A stretch of 34,224 nucleotides of DNA from contig CASFCQ010000015.1 in assembly GCA_949293185.1 (NCBI GenBank), positions 1 to 34,224 on the forward strand, given 5' to 3'. The notes under the pieces were generated by a model that worked only from the letters and a program-made list of their open reading frames with translations, did not search any database and was not told the DNA's origin. The stretch comes from an uncultured bacterium. GTDB taxonomy: Bacteria > Cyanobacteriota > Vampirovibrionia > Gastranaerophilales > Gastranaerophilaceae. Of the stretch, positions 7,747-15,940 are shown one piece after another (within the stretch, counting starts at the first letter, position 1; each line of letters starts with the position of its first letter). The position numbers and the translations under genes were made by a program.

Positions 7747-8304
7747 TTATCTCAGTATCTTTTTAAACCCCTCTATTTTTGCAGCCATCGAGCCGTCAAT
7801 TGTCTTATCCTGTATTTTTAAGATAAGACCTGCTATAATATCGGGATTTATATCGAAAACAAATTTTACAGCCTTGTGCAATTTGTTTTCCAGTCTTTCT
7901 TTCAAGCTCTGTTTTAAATCTCCGTCTATTTCCACAGCGGAAACAACATCGACTTTGACTATATTTTTAGCCTCGTCCATAGATTCTTCATAACAATATT
8001 TAATTGTATCAAGAAGGTTGAGTCTGTTTTTTTCTGTCAATATAAACAACAGACTTAGTGTGGAGTCTTTAACTCTTCCCTGAAAAACAGATTTAATCAT
8101 ATCCTTTTTTTCAGCAAAAGGAATAACAGGGTGCATTAAAAAATCCTTCATCTTTGTTACCAAGTTCAGTGACTCGGAAACTGTACCCAAATCCGTAAAA
8201 ACCTCATCTAATTCGCCTCTGTCTTTTGCTACCGCAACAATAGCATCAGAGTATCTTTTAGCCAGTGGTAATAATTTATTATCTATTTTTAATTTTTGTG
8301 CCAT
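7747..8304 (-). CDS. atpH: ATP synthase delta subunit
   Basis: 185 aa, the OSCP/delta subunit joining the peripheral stalk to the top of F1. The N-terminal six-helix domain (LLPLAKRYSDAIVAVAKDRGELDEV) and the conserved C-terminal segment (FDINPDIIAGLILKIQDKTIDGSMAAKIEG) fit the family. Its place between b and alpha matches bacterial and cyanobacterial operons. The gap to the preceding b gene is 17 nt. The protein is known as AtpD in cyanobacterial naming. Confidence 0.95.
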   Translation of the reverse strand: MAQKLKIDNKLLPLAKRYSDAIVAVAKDRGELDEVFTDLGTVSESLNLVTKMKDFLMHPVIPFAEKKDMIKSVFQGRVKDSTLSLLFILTEKNRLNLLDTIKYCYEESMDEAKNIVKVDVVSAVEIDGDLKQSLKERLENKLHKAVKFVFDINPDIIAGLILKIQDKTIDGSMAAKIEGFKKILR

Positions 8305-8321
8305 TATCTATATCCGTTAAT

Positions 8322-8825
8322 CTATACATCTATCTTGTCTATACTGTTAATAAAGTCTTCTATGTACTTTCTGTGCAATTCTTTATCTTTATCCAGCGCA
8401 GTCTTTATTTGTCTTTGAGCAACTTCAATTGAAGACGAAGAAACATTTCTGAGAAGTTCGCCCTGAACCTGATTTTCTTCTGAAGCAACCTGCTTTTGTG
8501 CATTTTGCTTAATCAGAGCAACAGATTTATCCATCTCTTCTTTTGCTTTTTGCTCGATTGTTTTTACTGTATCTTCCGCTTTTTTAACAATTGCTTCTGT
8601 TTCGGCTTCCACATTACCCAGAGATTCGCTTACTGATTCAAACTCTTTTATTGCTTCCGCTTTAAGATTATCAGAATCTTCAACATTCTTTTGGATGGAA
8701 GCTCTCATATCCTCAATCTTTTGCATAACATCGAGTTTGTAAGCAATAAAAGCAAACAAAGCAATCATTATTGCAAAGTTTATAACATTTGAATGCAATA
8801 TATTCGCAAAACTGAAATCAAGCAT
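8322..8825 (-). CDS. atpF: ATP synthase subunit b
   Basis: 167 aa, a peripheral stalk subunit. One N-terminal membrane helix (about 14-30, NFAIMIALFAFIAY) is followed by a long charged coiled coil of Lys/Glu/Ala/Gln. A hydrophilic C-terminal end contacts delta. Its start overlaps the end of the b' gene by 8 nt, suggesting translational coupling for a 1:1 heterodimer. It is the second and more diverged of the two b-type genes, and its place before delta is that of cyanobacterial atpF. Confidence 0.9.
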   Translation of the reverse strand: MLDFSFANILHSNVINFAIMIALFAFIAYKLDVMQKIEDMRASIQKNVEDSDNLKAEAIKEFESVSESLGNVEAETEAIVKKAEDTVKTIEQKAKEEMDKSVALIKQNAQKQVASEENQVQGELLRNVSSSSIEVAQRQIKTALDKDKELHRKYIEDFINSIDKIDV

Positions 8826-9294
8826 TTTTCTTCATTACCTCTTCAACTTCATGTTCATTTAAAGGTTCAAAAGCAATACCTTCTCCCATAAGTTTTGTGG
8901 TAAGGCGGTTTGCTATATCAGCAACATCAAATTTCATATTAGCAGCTGTTTGTTCCTTTTGCTGAACAAGGCTCTGTTTTTCTTCACTAAAATACGTTGC
9001 AGCGCCCGTTCTGGCGTCATTCAATATTTTAGTTTTTTCTTCTTTTAAAGCATCTGTTTTTGCCGCAACTATATCACGCGATTTTTTCTGCGCGTCAGCA
9101 ATTTTTGCATTTTTGTCAGCAATAAGTCCTTCGGCTTTTTGTTTATGATTTTGCGCCTCGGTTTTATTTGCTTCAATATAATTTTTTCTCTTTTCCATTA
9201 TATCAAGCACCGGCTGGTAAAGGATTTTATTCATTATAAAAATGAATACGAGAAAACTTATTGCCGATATTAATATAGTTGCGTTAATTTCCAT
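8818..9294 (-). CDS. atpF': ATP synthase subunit b' (b-type)
   Basis: 158 aa, the second peripheral stalk subunit. The membrane helix is at about 5-25 (ATILISAISFLVFIFIMNK), followed by the motif LYQPVLDIMEKRKNYIEANK typical of b/b' proteins, then an Ala/Lys/Glu/Gln coiled coil. Two non-identical b subunits encoded side by side are typical of cyanobacteria and chloroplasts and of some other phyla (for example alphaproteobacteria and Aquificae). It overlaps the b gene by 8 nt and follows the c gene after an 86-nt gap that holds a hairpin. Cyanobacterial naming would be atpG. Confidence 0.9.
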   Translation of the reverse strand: MEINATILISAISFLVFIFIMNKILYQPVLDIMEKRKNYIEANKTEAQNHKQKAEGLIADKNAKIADAQKKSRDIVAAKTDALKEEKTKILNDARTGAATYFSEEKQSLVQQKEQTAANMKFDVADIANRLTTKLMGEGIAFEPLNEHEVEEVMKKNA

Positions 9295-9344
9295 GAAATT
9301 TTCCTATTTCTAGATGTTCATTAAAAGTTCGTCTTTTTATGAAA

Positions 9345-9370
9345 CACAGCGGGATTGCTCCCTGATTGTG
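9345..9370 (-). other. Intercistronic hairpin after atpE
   Basis: An inner stem GGGA/TCCC (9351-9354 with 9359-9362) closes a 4-nt loop that on the transcribed strand reads GCAA, a GNRA-type tetraloop. An outer stem CACA/TGTG (9345-9348 with 9367-9370) adds to it across a small internal loop. It lies in the 86-nt gap between the c and b' genes, where many atp operons carry an mRNA element matching the high copy number of subunit c. Confidence 0.5.
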
Positions 9371-9380
9371 CAAGATTTCA

Positions 9381-9626
9381 TTATCCGAGTAACTGCAATG
9401 CGATGAATAAAGCATAGATAGCACAAGCTTCTGCAAGACCTGCACCAATAATGAAGTAAATCAATGCTTTACCTGCGATTTCAGGCTGTCTTGATACAGC
9501 ATCCAAAAGACCTTTTGTTGCAATACCCAAACCAATTCCGGCACCGATTGCACCAAAACCGATTGCAATACCTGCACCTAATTTAGCCATTGATGCAACT
9601 TCAACTGCTACTTGTTCTACTGCCAT
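9381..9626 (-). CDS. atpE: ATP synthase subunit c
   Basis: 81 aa, the proteolipid forming the Fo rotor ring. Two membrane hairpin helices are joined by the polar loop R46-Q47-P48. The ion-carrying carboxylate is E66 (GAGLAEACAIY). The first helix reads GAGIGLGIATKG with no Gln at the position used by Na+-coupled rings, and E66 is followed by Ala rather than Ser/Thr. Both facts favour proton coupling. The start has a good ribosome site (AGGAG) before the ATG. The preceding a-subunit gene is 85 nt upstream. Confidence 0.97.
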   Translation of the reverse strand: MAVEQVAVEVASMAKLGAGIAIGFGAIGAGIGLGIATKGLLDAVSRQPEIAGKALIYFIIGAGLAEACAIYALFIALQLLG

Positions 9627-9711
9627 AATTTTCTCCTTTTTTATTACTAATTCTGTTATTAACTGCTATATTTTAAAATTTTACCGGCTGTACCGGAAAC
9701 CTTTTTGTTAA

Positions 9712-10401
9712 CTAATGCCCTTCTTCCTCTTGCGCTGCCATAGCTATATATGCCGTAGACAACAGCATAAAAACAAGCGCCTGAACAAATGCAACAAATA
9801 CCTCAAAAAGCATAAAAGGCAGAGGCAAGAGGTATGCACACAATCCGACAAAAGTTACTATCAACAATTCACCTGCGAGAATATTCGCAAAAAGTCGTAA
9901 TGCCAGTGAGAAGGGTCTTACAACCATCTCTAAAAGTTCAATCAGAGCCATTATAATACCAACAGCGCTAAATTCATGTAAAAAGTATTTTAGCCCTTTA
10001 GCACGTACACCCTGATAAACATAATAAATTAAGACCATTATTGCCATTGCTGCAGTCATATTAATATCATTCGTCGGAGAAGCAAGTTCACCGGTTTTTA
10101 AATGATACAAACGCCACGGCAATTGTCCGAGAAGGTTCGCCGTTAAAATAAACAAAAACAATGTAGCAAGAAGCGGTATATGTTTGCGTCCGTTTTTGCC
10201 TATCATCGACTCGGTCAAACCGACAAAAGCTCCCATTATTCCTTCAGCAACCGCCTGAAGTTTAGTAGGAATAACAGAGAGTTTTCTCGTTGCAAGAAAT
10301 GAAACAACAATCAAAATCCCCATTGTAATCCACATAGTAATAATGGTATCAAGGTTAAAACTGAACTGACCGAGATGCGCAATTAAGTGACCTTCTGACA
10401 T
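9712..10401 (-). CDS. atpB: ATP synthase subunit a
   Basis: 229 aa, the Fo stator channel protein. It is strongly hydrophobic with five or six membrane helices. The essential arginine is R169 in RPFSLALRLFANILAGE, and the family motif around LLTANLLGQLPW is present (about 85-96). It is the first gene of the operon; no atpI-like gene lies between it and rpmB. A good promoter precedes it at 10449-10477. The protein ends in a short charged tail (QEEEGH). Confidence 0.97.
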   Translation of the reverse strand: MSEGHLIAHLGQFSFNLDTIITMWITMGILIVVSFLATRKLSVIPTKLQAVAEGIMGAFVGLTESMIGKNGRKHIPLLATLFLFILTANLLGQLPWRLYHLKTGELASPTNDINMTAAMAIMVLIYYVYQGVRAKGLKYFLHEFSAVGIIMALIELLEMVVRPFSLALRLFANILAGELLIVTFVGLCAYLLPLPFMLFEVFVAFVQALVFMLLSTAYIAMAAQEEEGH

Positions 10402-10448
10402 TATCTATATCCTCTATAAATAAAAATTAACCTTTCGGCTACTTCTGT

Positions 10449-10477
10449 AATATATCACGATTGTAATTCAAATTCAA
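10449..10477 (-). promoter_or_regulatory. Promoter of the ATP synthase operon
   Basis: On the minus strand TTGAAT (10477-10472) and TATATT (10454-10449) are separated by exactly 17 bp. Transcription would begin near 10442, giving a leader of about 40 nt with GAGGA before atpB. It lies downstream of the rpmB terminator, so the operon has its own promoter. Confidence 0.55.
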
Positions 10478-10583
10478 ACAGAAAAAATTTTAAATATCAA
10501 GAATATAGGTAAACACATATAAACAGCTAAAATCTTCATCGTTATATTAAAAAATATTTATAAAATCTTGATAAACATTCAAT

Positions 10584-10612
10584 AAAAAAGTCCTGAAATA
10601 TCAGGACTTTTT
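10584..10612 (-). terminator. Terminator after rpmB
   Basis: AAAAAGTCCTGA (10585-10596) pairs with TCAGGACTTTTT (10601-10612) over 12 bp around a 4-nt loop. A T run follows on the minus strand, 25 bp beyond the rpmB stop codon. Confidence 0.9.
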
Positions 10613-10636
10613 AATACTTGTTTGATTCAAAAGCAA

Positions 10637-10828
10637 TTACACAGCTCTGTGGACTTTGCCTGCTCTGATGCAGGAAGTGCAAACATCTATTCTTTGAACA
10701 GTGCCGTTATTGTTAACTTTTACAGATTGAAGATTAACTTCCTGTCTGTGCACATGCTGTTTATTAGAAAAAGATCTTTTAGCTGCTTTAAGCTTTGTCT
10801 TTCCGCATATTGCGCATTGTTTTGCCAT
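10637..10828 (-). CDS. rpmB: 50S ribosomal protein L28
   Basis: 63 aa, the usual short L28. The N-terminus MAKQCAICGKTKLKA has a CxxC pair and a second pair, CTSC, lies near residues 50-53, so this is the zinc-binding form. Conserved features KRSFSNK, HRQEVNLQSVKV and CIRAGKVHRAV are present. AAAGGAA lies before the ATG. The gene is transcribed alone, ending at the strong hairpin at 10584-10612, and pdxJ lies upstream on the same strand about 95 bp away. Confidence 0.97.
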   Translation of the reverse strand: MAKQCAICGKTKLKAAKRSFSNKQHVHRQEVNLQSVKVNNNGTVQRIDVCTSCIRAGKVHRAV

Positions 10829-10923
10829 TTTTATATTCCTTTCAAAGATTAGTTTCTTATTTTACCCTACTGTAAACATACTCTAATATCAAGTAGCGGC
10901 GGAAAAAAACTTAACAAAGTTAA

Positions 10924-11634
10924 CTAAGATATCAAATCTTTCATATCTTTTACAGCTTTTTCCAAACCGTCAAATACAGCATGGGCAATAATATTATGAC
11001 CTATATTAAGCTCAATAAGCTGCGGGATAGATTTCATCCTGTGAACATTTTCATAAGTCAGCCCGTGACCTGCATTAACCTTAAGCCCGAGTCTTTGAGC
11101 AAGCTGAGCAGCTTCTTTAAGGTTATCAAACTCAAGTTCTTCATTTTCTCTGCCAAAAGCCTCGGAATATCTTCCCGTATGCAGTTCAATAAACTGAGCG
11201 CCTGTTTTTGCAGCAGCCTGAACCTGATTTTTATCGGGGTCAATAAACAAACTTACAACAATTCCTGCTTCAACCAGAGGTTTTACAAAATCAGCAACAA
11301 ATTCAACTCTTGACGCGACATCAAGACCGCCTTCCGTTGTAACTTCTTCTCTTTTTTCTGGTACAAGGCAGACATTTTGCGGAAGAACATCGAGCGCAAT
11401 TTTTTGCATTTCGTCAGTCAAAGCCATTTCCAGATTTAATCTCGTTTTAAGAATTTTTTTTAGTTCATAAACATCGTTATCTCTTGTATGGCGTCTATCT
11501 TCTCGCAAATGCACTGTGATACCGTCAGCCCCAGCCTTTTCACAAACAAGTGCTGCCTGAATGAGGTTTGGTTCTAACCCGCCTCTTGCATTTCTTAATG
11601 TAGCAATATGATCAATATTTACACCTAATAGCAT
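10924..11634 (-). CDS. pdxJ: Pyridoxine 5'-phosphate synthase
   Basis: 236 aa, full length. It condenses 1-deoxy-D-xylulose 5-phosphate with 3-amino-2-oxopropyl phosphate to pyridoxine 5'-phosphate in the DXP-dependent vitamin B6 pathway. The TIM-barrel signatures are clear: NIDHIATLRNARGG near the N-terminus, GADGITVHLREDRRH (catalytic His and phosphate contacts), EMALTDEM, CLVPEKREEVTTEGGLD, FIELHTGRY and LKVNAGHGLTYENV. The presence of this route fits de novo B6 synthesis in the organism. The next gene downstream is rpmB. Confidence 0.97.
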   Translation of the reverse strand: MLLGVNIDHIATLRNARGGLEPNLIQAALVCEKAGADGITVHLREDRRHTRDNDVYELKKILKTRLNLEMALTDEMQKIALDVLPQNVCLVPEKREEVTTEGGLDVASRVEFVADFVKPLVEAGIVVSLFIDPDKNQVQAAAKTGAQFIELHTGRYSEAFGRENEELEFDNLKEAAQLAQRLGLKVNAGHGLTYENVHRMKSIPQLIELNIGHNIIAHAVFDGLEKAVKDMKDLIS

Positions 11635-11729
11635 TTCTAATAATCCTCTGTTTGTTTTGACACGCTAAGTATAACGCAAAATGCGTACAAATTTAAAGCT
11701 TATATTATTAAGATTATATTAAATTTATT

Positions 11730-13622
11730 TTACCCGTCTAGTTTGTCTGCCAGCGGTGTAGTTATATAGGAATTTAGTTTTTTATCAACCGCATTGAGAT
11801 TATCCGCAAGCTTTTGCAGTTCTTTTGACCAGACAACATTGTCCTTAAGATATTTTTCTGCCTTGTCTGAACTTTTATCCAGCTGCAATCTTATCGCATC
11901 TTCCAGCATTTTGTGAGCACAATCTATCACTTTATCATAATCAATTTTCATCTTACCGTCTTTTGATACATCTACAGCACCATGCTGAATAAAATAATTA
12001 TGCTGGAGCATATTTCTTGCCCTGTGTGCATTTTCAAAATCAGGACCTTTTAAAACATAAGCGGTTAAATAAGATGTTATAACCTGTTTTTCTTTTAACG
12101 GAGAGTAGAACCCTGCTTTTGTCAATTCATCAAGCATAACAAGAGCACCGGCATCAGCTTTGTATTCTTCTATTGTATTTTTGCTTACTCCGAGAGCCTC
12201 CAGCCCGTCTTTTGGACCTAGAGAATGCACATTTTCATGCAATATTGTAAAATCCTGCAGCGCTTCTACATCAAAATATTTATGCTGTGATTTATCAAGC
12301 AGAGCATTCAGCATTTTTTCTTTATTATTCGAATATTTTGCCATTCTCATTTGTCTGTGATAAACATTTCTTTTGCCTCCGCCTGTTTGTACGGACAGCT
12401 TATCGTTGTTCGGAAGGTTTGAAGCAATGGAGATTGCACCTCTGTATGCGGCATACTGACCTGTCATATTTACAATATCTGCATCAACCATTGTTTGTTT
12501 ATTATCTTTATTATTTGATATAGATTGTTCATATTCGTCGTTAAACGGCATTTTTGAAGCCATAAAAGGAAGAAAGTTTTTTATTTTTAGAATATAATCA
12601 GTACCTTCTTTATTAACTATACCGACTCTAACCCCGAGAGAATCTTTTGAGTAAGGGGTTATACCGTATTTATCAAGCAATGCAGAAAGTTCTTTATTTT
12701 TCCTTACTGTTTGAGTCATTCTGTCATCGTAACATTCTCTGCCAATAGTAAACTCCAACGGAGTATCCTGCAATGCTGCCCATTTTTTATCAGCAAGAGC
12801 GTCCATATAGGGATTATTCATCATCAATGCATTAGCCTGCAAAAGCAAATATCTGTTAAAATCATCATTTGTCGATGTCATTGCTGCAGCCTCTAGTTCA
12901 CCGGCAGCCTGTGAAAATTCATCTTTAAAATAATCAGTGTAATCTACAGCTTTGAGCTTTTTTCCGTCTCTTAAAACAACAGAACGCTGATTCAAAATAT
13001 TTTGCACCTCTTTTTGCTCGCCGTTGTTGAGCATATCAATCAAAATTTTATGGAACTCTTTTTCTGACAAATCCTCAGGATAAAAACCTTTCCCCGGAAG
13101 CTCTTTCATATTTTTTACAAGAACAACCGGCTTTGCATCAACGGTTTTTGCTATTATACCTTTTTGGGCATCATACAATTTCTTTGTTAAAAAAGCTTTT
13201 TCATTGCTATTTGCTATTTCATTTTCAAGATATTTTTCAAAAGGAAGATTATGAATGTTATCGAGCCTTTTATACACGGAGTCAAAGATATTAGCCGCTT
13301 TCACAAGATGTTTGAGCGCCTCTTTATCACCATCTTGCAGATTTTGGTAAGCAGAAGAGTTTTCATCAATCATACGAAACTCGGTGAATGCTTCCGGAGC
13401 AAGACGCTTTTGCAGCTCTTTCATTGAATAGTTAAGCGCAAAATCTTCATTATTTTTTTTAGATGATTTAAAATTAATGTTAGAAATACCGTAATGCGGC
13501 ATCAATTTAAGATTTGTTTGATTTAAATTTTCACAGTAAGATGCGTTATGGTTATCTTTGAGTAAATTATTGTTTTGTAAACTTCTAATATTATAATTAT
13601 TGTTTATTGATGAAATTTTCAT
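11730..13622 (-). CDS. M49-like (dipeptidyl-peptidase III-type) zinc peptidase
   Basis: 630 aa from the ATG at 13622, chosen because GAGGG lies just before it; an in-frame start at 13667 lacks such a site. The zinc motif is H462-E463-N-V-H466 in FTILHENVHSLGPKDG, followed by I-E485-E486-Y-K-A489-D490, which matches the HExxH...EExxAD arrangement of M49-like hydrolases. Classical DPP III has HExxxH, so this belongs to the variant branch. The segment GGGKRNVYHRQMR also resembles this family. No signal peptide is seen; the first 50 residues are Asn-rich and end in NINFKSS, like the tail on the pgi at 20215. It is monocistronic. Substrate unknown; peptide hydrolysis is inferred. Confidence 0.75.
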   Translation of the reverse strand: MKISSINNNYNIRSLQNNNLLKDNHNASYCENLNQTNLKLMPHYGISNINFKSSKKNNEDFALNYSMKELQKRLAPEAFTEFRMIDENSSAYQNLQDGDKEALKHLVKAANIFDSVYKRLDNIHNLPFEKYLENEIANSNEKAFLTKKLYDAQKGIIAKTVDAKPVVLVKNMKELPGKGFYPEDLSEKEFHKILIDMLNNGEQKEVQNILNQRSVVLRDGKKLKAVDYTDYFKDEFSQAAGELEAAAMTSTNDDFNRYLLLQANALMMNNPYMDALADKKWAALQDTPLEFTIGRECYDDRMTQTVRKNKELSALLDKYGITPYSKDSLGVRVGIVNKEGTDYILKIKNFLPFMASKMPFNDEYEQSISNNKDNKQTMVDADIVNMTGQYAAYRGAISIASNLPNNDKLSVQTGGGKRNVYHRQMRMAKYSNNKEKMLNALLDKSQHKYFDVEALQDFTILHENVHSLGPKDGLEALGVSKNTIEEYKADAGALVMLDELTKAGFYSPLKEKQVITSYLTAYVLKGPDFENAHRARNMLQHNYFIQHGAVDVSKDGKMKIDYDKVIDCAHKMLEDAIRLQLDKSSDKAEKYLKDNVVWSKELQKLADNLNAVDKKLNSYITTPLADKLDG

Positions 13623-13986
13623 GCTTCCCTCTTCTTTTGCGGTGATATTATTATAAGACGTTAACAAAAATTATTTTGTCAGTTAAAAATATAAATCACA
13701 AAATATATACAAAACTTAAAGTATTTTGAAATAAAGCTTTAACATAAAGCTATTTAGGGACTGATATATATCTTTCCATCAAACATTATTAAAAGATAAG
13801 CATAATGTCGTTCCTGTTTCGAAATCTTACAACCGGCAAGACTCTGAAACAAGTTCAGTACAACAATTTTAGCTATTATTAGTGGAATTTGCTACATAAG
13901 TCCTGTTATTTAAATCGTGATTTTTTTCTTGATTTAGTATATAATTTTTATTAATTGAGGATAAAAGCAAAAATTTTGAGTTAACA
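13623..13986. other. Divergent intergenic region with a dispersed repeat
   Basis: About 360 bases with no supported gene, between the M49-like gene (minus) and rex (plus). They contain an AGCTTTA/TAAAGCT hairpin (13735-13741 with 13745-13751), the dispersed repeat at 13757-13816, imperfect inverted sequence at about 13807-13864, and a TATAAT box at 13940-13945 that probably serves rex. An open frame on the minus strand at 13869-14069 runs through rex and is a shadow. Confidence 0.6.
13757..13816. repeat. Dispersed intergenic repeat, copy A
   Basis: This stretch begins GGGACTGATATATATC and ends in ATAATGTCGTTCCTGT. It matches 33901-33962 closely, with an identical run of more than 20 bases ending in ATAATGTC. 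Its core is a 7-bp inverted repeat, ACATTAT (13783-13789) with ATAATGT (13802-13808), and the sequence between the arms is also conserved. The following bases (to about 13864) form a weaker inverted repeat. It is intergenic like the other copy. Confidence 0.75.
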
Positions 13987-14607
13987 ATGAGTAAAAATAT
14001 ACCGGAAAAAGTTTCTAACAGATTGACTTTATACCACAGTATTATGGTGGAGTATATAGAAGCAGGCATCGAAACAATTTCTAGCCCTCAAATTGCACAA
14101 AGGCTGGGTATTGATGATTCACAGGTGCGCAAGGATTTTAAACTGTTGAATAACGCCGGCAAATGCCGTGTAGGATATATGGTAAAAGATTTAAAGGATT
14201 CAATTGAAAAGACTCTGGGGTTTTCAAAAACCAAAGATGCTTTTATTGTCGGCTCCGGGCATTTGGGGCTTGCGCTGGCAAAATATGACAGTTTTAACAG
14301 CTACGGATTGAACATACTCGCACTGTTCGATAACGACCCCCAAAAAATTGATATTCAGGTAAATAACAAACAGATTTTCCATATATCAAAATTACCTAAT
14401 CTTGTACAAAGGCTCGGAGTTGAGATAGCTATTTTGACAGTACCCAGACAATCCGCACAACAGGTAGCAGACTTTTTAATTCAATCAAATATAAAATACA
14501 TCTGGAATTTTACTCCAGCAGTGTTAAAAGTTCCTCCTACAGTTAAGGTATGGAACGAAAACCTGATGGGCAGCTTTTTACAGTTTGCGTGCAAAGATAT
14601 AGTATAG
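13987..14607 (+). CDS. rex: Redox-sensing transcriptional repressor Rex
   Basis: 206 aa. Rex represses fermentation and respiration genes and is released from DNA by NADH. The N-terminal winged helix (about 8-75) includes ISSPQIAQRLGIDDSQVRKDF. The Rossmann domain has GSGHLG at 89-94 and FDNDP at 114-118. The C-terminal helix that swaps in the dimer is LMGSFLQFACK. A TATAAT box at 13940-13945 gives a leader of about 35 nt. The gene is convergent with tolC-like (6-nt gap). I did not find a convincing Rex operator (TTGTGAA inverted repeat) in the window's promoters, so its targets lie elsewhere or are diverged. Confidence 0.93.
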   Translation: MSKNIPEKVSNRLTLYHSIMVEYIEAGIETISSPQIAQRLGIDDSQVRKDFKLLNNAGKCRVGYMVKDLKDSIEKTLGFSKTKDAFIVGSGHLGLALAKYDSFNSYGLNILALFDNDPQKIDIQVNNKQIFHISKLPNLVQRLGVEIAILTVPRQSAQQVADFLIQSNIKYIWNFTPAVLKVPPTVKVWNENLMGSFLQFACKDIV

Positions 14608-14613
14608 ACTTAT

Positions 14614-15936
14614 TTACAAATTCTGAGGATAAAGTTCAAACTCCTCATTGTTAACCTCTCTCAAAAAGTCTATCCAATCAGTATAGTAATCAGTCAGTGC
14701 AGCAATATATCCTGTTACAATATCCAGATAAGACTGCTGCATAACGATTACGGTTGTTAGGTCTGTTCTGCCTGCGTTATAGTTCTTTTTGGAAATATCT
14801 ATAAGCTCTTGCGAATCTTTTATAAGCTTTTGTTTGTAAAACAATAAATTAGTACGAGAAGTTGCAAATCTGTCATAAGCAGAGTTTAAATCTTTAAGCG
14901 CTTTATTTTTTGCAGATTCATAGTCTATTTGAGCCTGTTCAATCCTCAGCTTTGCGTTTTTAATCTCTGGCTTGTAAGTATACAAAACAGGGATATTATT
15001 TATTCCCGCACCTGCATACGCTCCAGGTTCAAAATGTCCTGTATCGCTGTGAGATTGAGGCAGATATGAGTACCCGCCCAAAATTTCGACATCCGGTATG
15101 CGCTGACGTTCAACTATAGTTAAGTTCTTTTTAGCGATATCAATATCTTGCTTTGCTGCACGAATATCCAGCCTTTTTTCCAGTGCTCTTTGTGATATCT
15201 CATCAAAAGCCGGTATTGGTGAGTTAACGTCAGGTGTTTTTAAAGAAATAAAAACTGTTTCATCAGGAAGATTATCCTCCTGTGTATCATAAACTATCAA
15301 AGAATCTTCCTTAAGATTCAAAGTTTTATTAAAATTATTACGTGCGGTAGTCACATTGGTTTTAGCGGAATTTATTTTAGTTTCCAGCTGATTTATTGCT
15401 ATTTGTGTCTGAATTACCTCGGTTTGAGCAGCCGGATTCGTTTTATATTTTTTCTGTGCAATATTTAAAAGCTCTTCTAAAAGATTTTTTTGTTCTAAAA
15501 GATTATTGAGTATTGTTTTTGCACCGACAAGATCCGCGTAGGTTTCTCTAACGTCCATTTCCAGTGTAAATTCAGATAGCTTAACATCCAGTTCTTTTTT
15601 ATATAGTGTTGATTTTGCAAGATTTTTACGCGGAGCGCGTTTGGCAATTTCAAGAGTTTCGGAAATACCTATTTGTTGCGGTTCGCTTTTACCTGCGTTG
15701 CCAAAGTTATAAAAAATATTAACATCAGGATTTTTTAACCTGTTTGCGCTTTTTATATCATTTTTTGCCAGTTCTACGTTTATTCTTGCGGATTGCAAAT
15801 CAAGATTGTTTGACAAAGAAAGCTCGATTGCATCATCAAGATTAATTTTTTTATACCCGTCTGCATAGCATAGAGGGTTTAGTGTTATTAATACGGCAAT
15901 AACTGTGCCAAAAGCAGTATATAGTGTTTTTTTCAT
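14614..15936 (-). CDS. TolC-family outer membrane efflux protein
   Basis: 440 aa. A signal peptide (MKKTLYTAFGTVIAVLI..., cleavage probably after CYA at 24-25) leads to two related outer-membrane efflux repeats of long helices, about 30-220 and 245-430. The start of each repeat shows a typical pattern (INLDDAIELSLSNNLDLQSA and FDEISQRALEKRLDIRAAKQ). Proteins of this family form trimeric channel-tunnels for type I secretion or RND/ABC efflux. No membrane-fusion or pump gene is adjacent; instead it follows the AsmA-like gene after a 4-nt gap, so the two are co-transcribed. This pairing suggests an envelope biogenesis or export role. Its substrate cannot be read from the sequence. Confidence 0.9.
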   Translation of the reverse strand: MKKTLYTAFGTVIAVLITLNPLCYADGYKKINLDDAIELSLSNNLDLQSARINVELAKNDIKSANRLKNPDVNIFYNFGNAGKSEPQQIGISETLEIAKRAPRKNLAKSTLYKKELDVKLSEFTLEMDVRETYADLVGAKTILNNLLEQKNLLEELLNIAQKKYKTNPAAQTEVIQTQIAINQLETKINSAKTNVTTARNNFNKTLNLKEDSLIVYDTQEDNLPDETVFISLKTPDVNSPIPAFDEISQRALEKRLDIRAAKQDIDIAKKNLTIVERQRIPDVEILGGYSYLPQSHSDTGHFEPGAYAGAGINNIPVLYTYKPEIKNAKLRIEQAQIDYESAKNKALKDLNSAYDRFATSRTNLLFYKQKLIKDSQELIDISKKNYNAGRTDLTTVIVMQQSYLDIVTGYIAALTDYYTDWIDFLREVNNEEFELYPQNL

Positions 15937-15940
15937 TATT

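Noticed and set aside
13880-13986. Rex operator before rex
   Set aside because: No TTGTGAA-N4-TTCACAA-like inverted repeat is present; only a single TTAACA occurs near the start.
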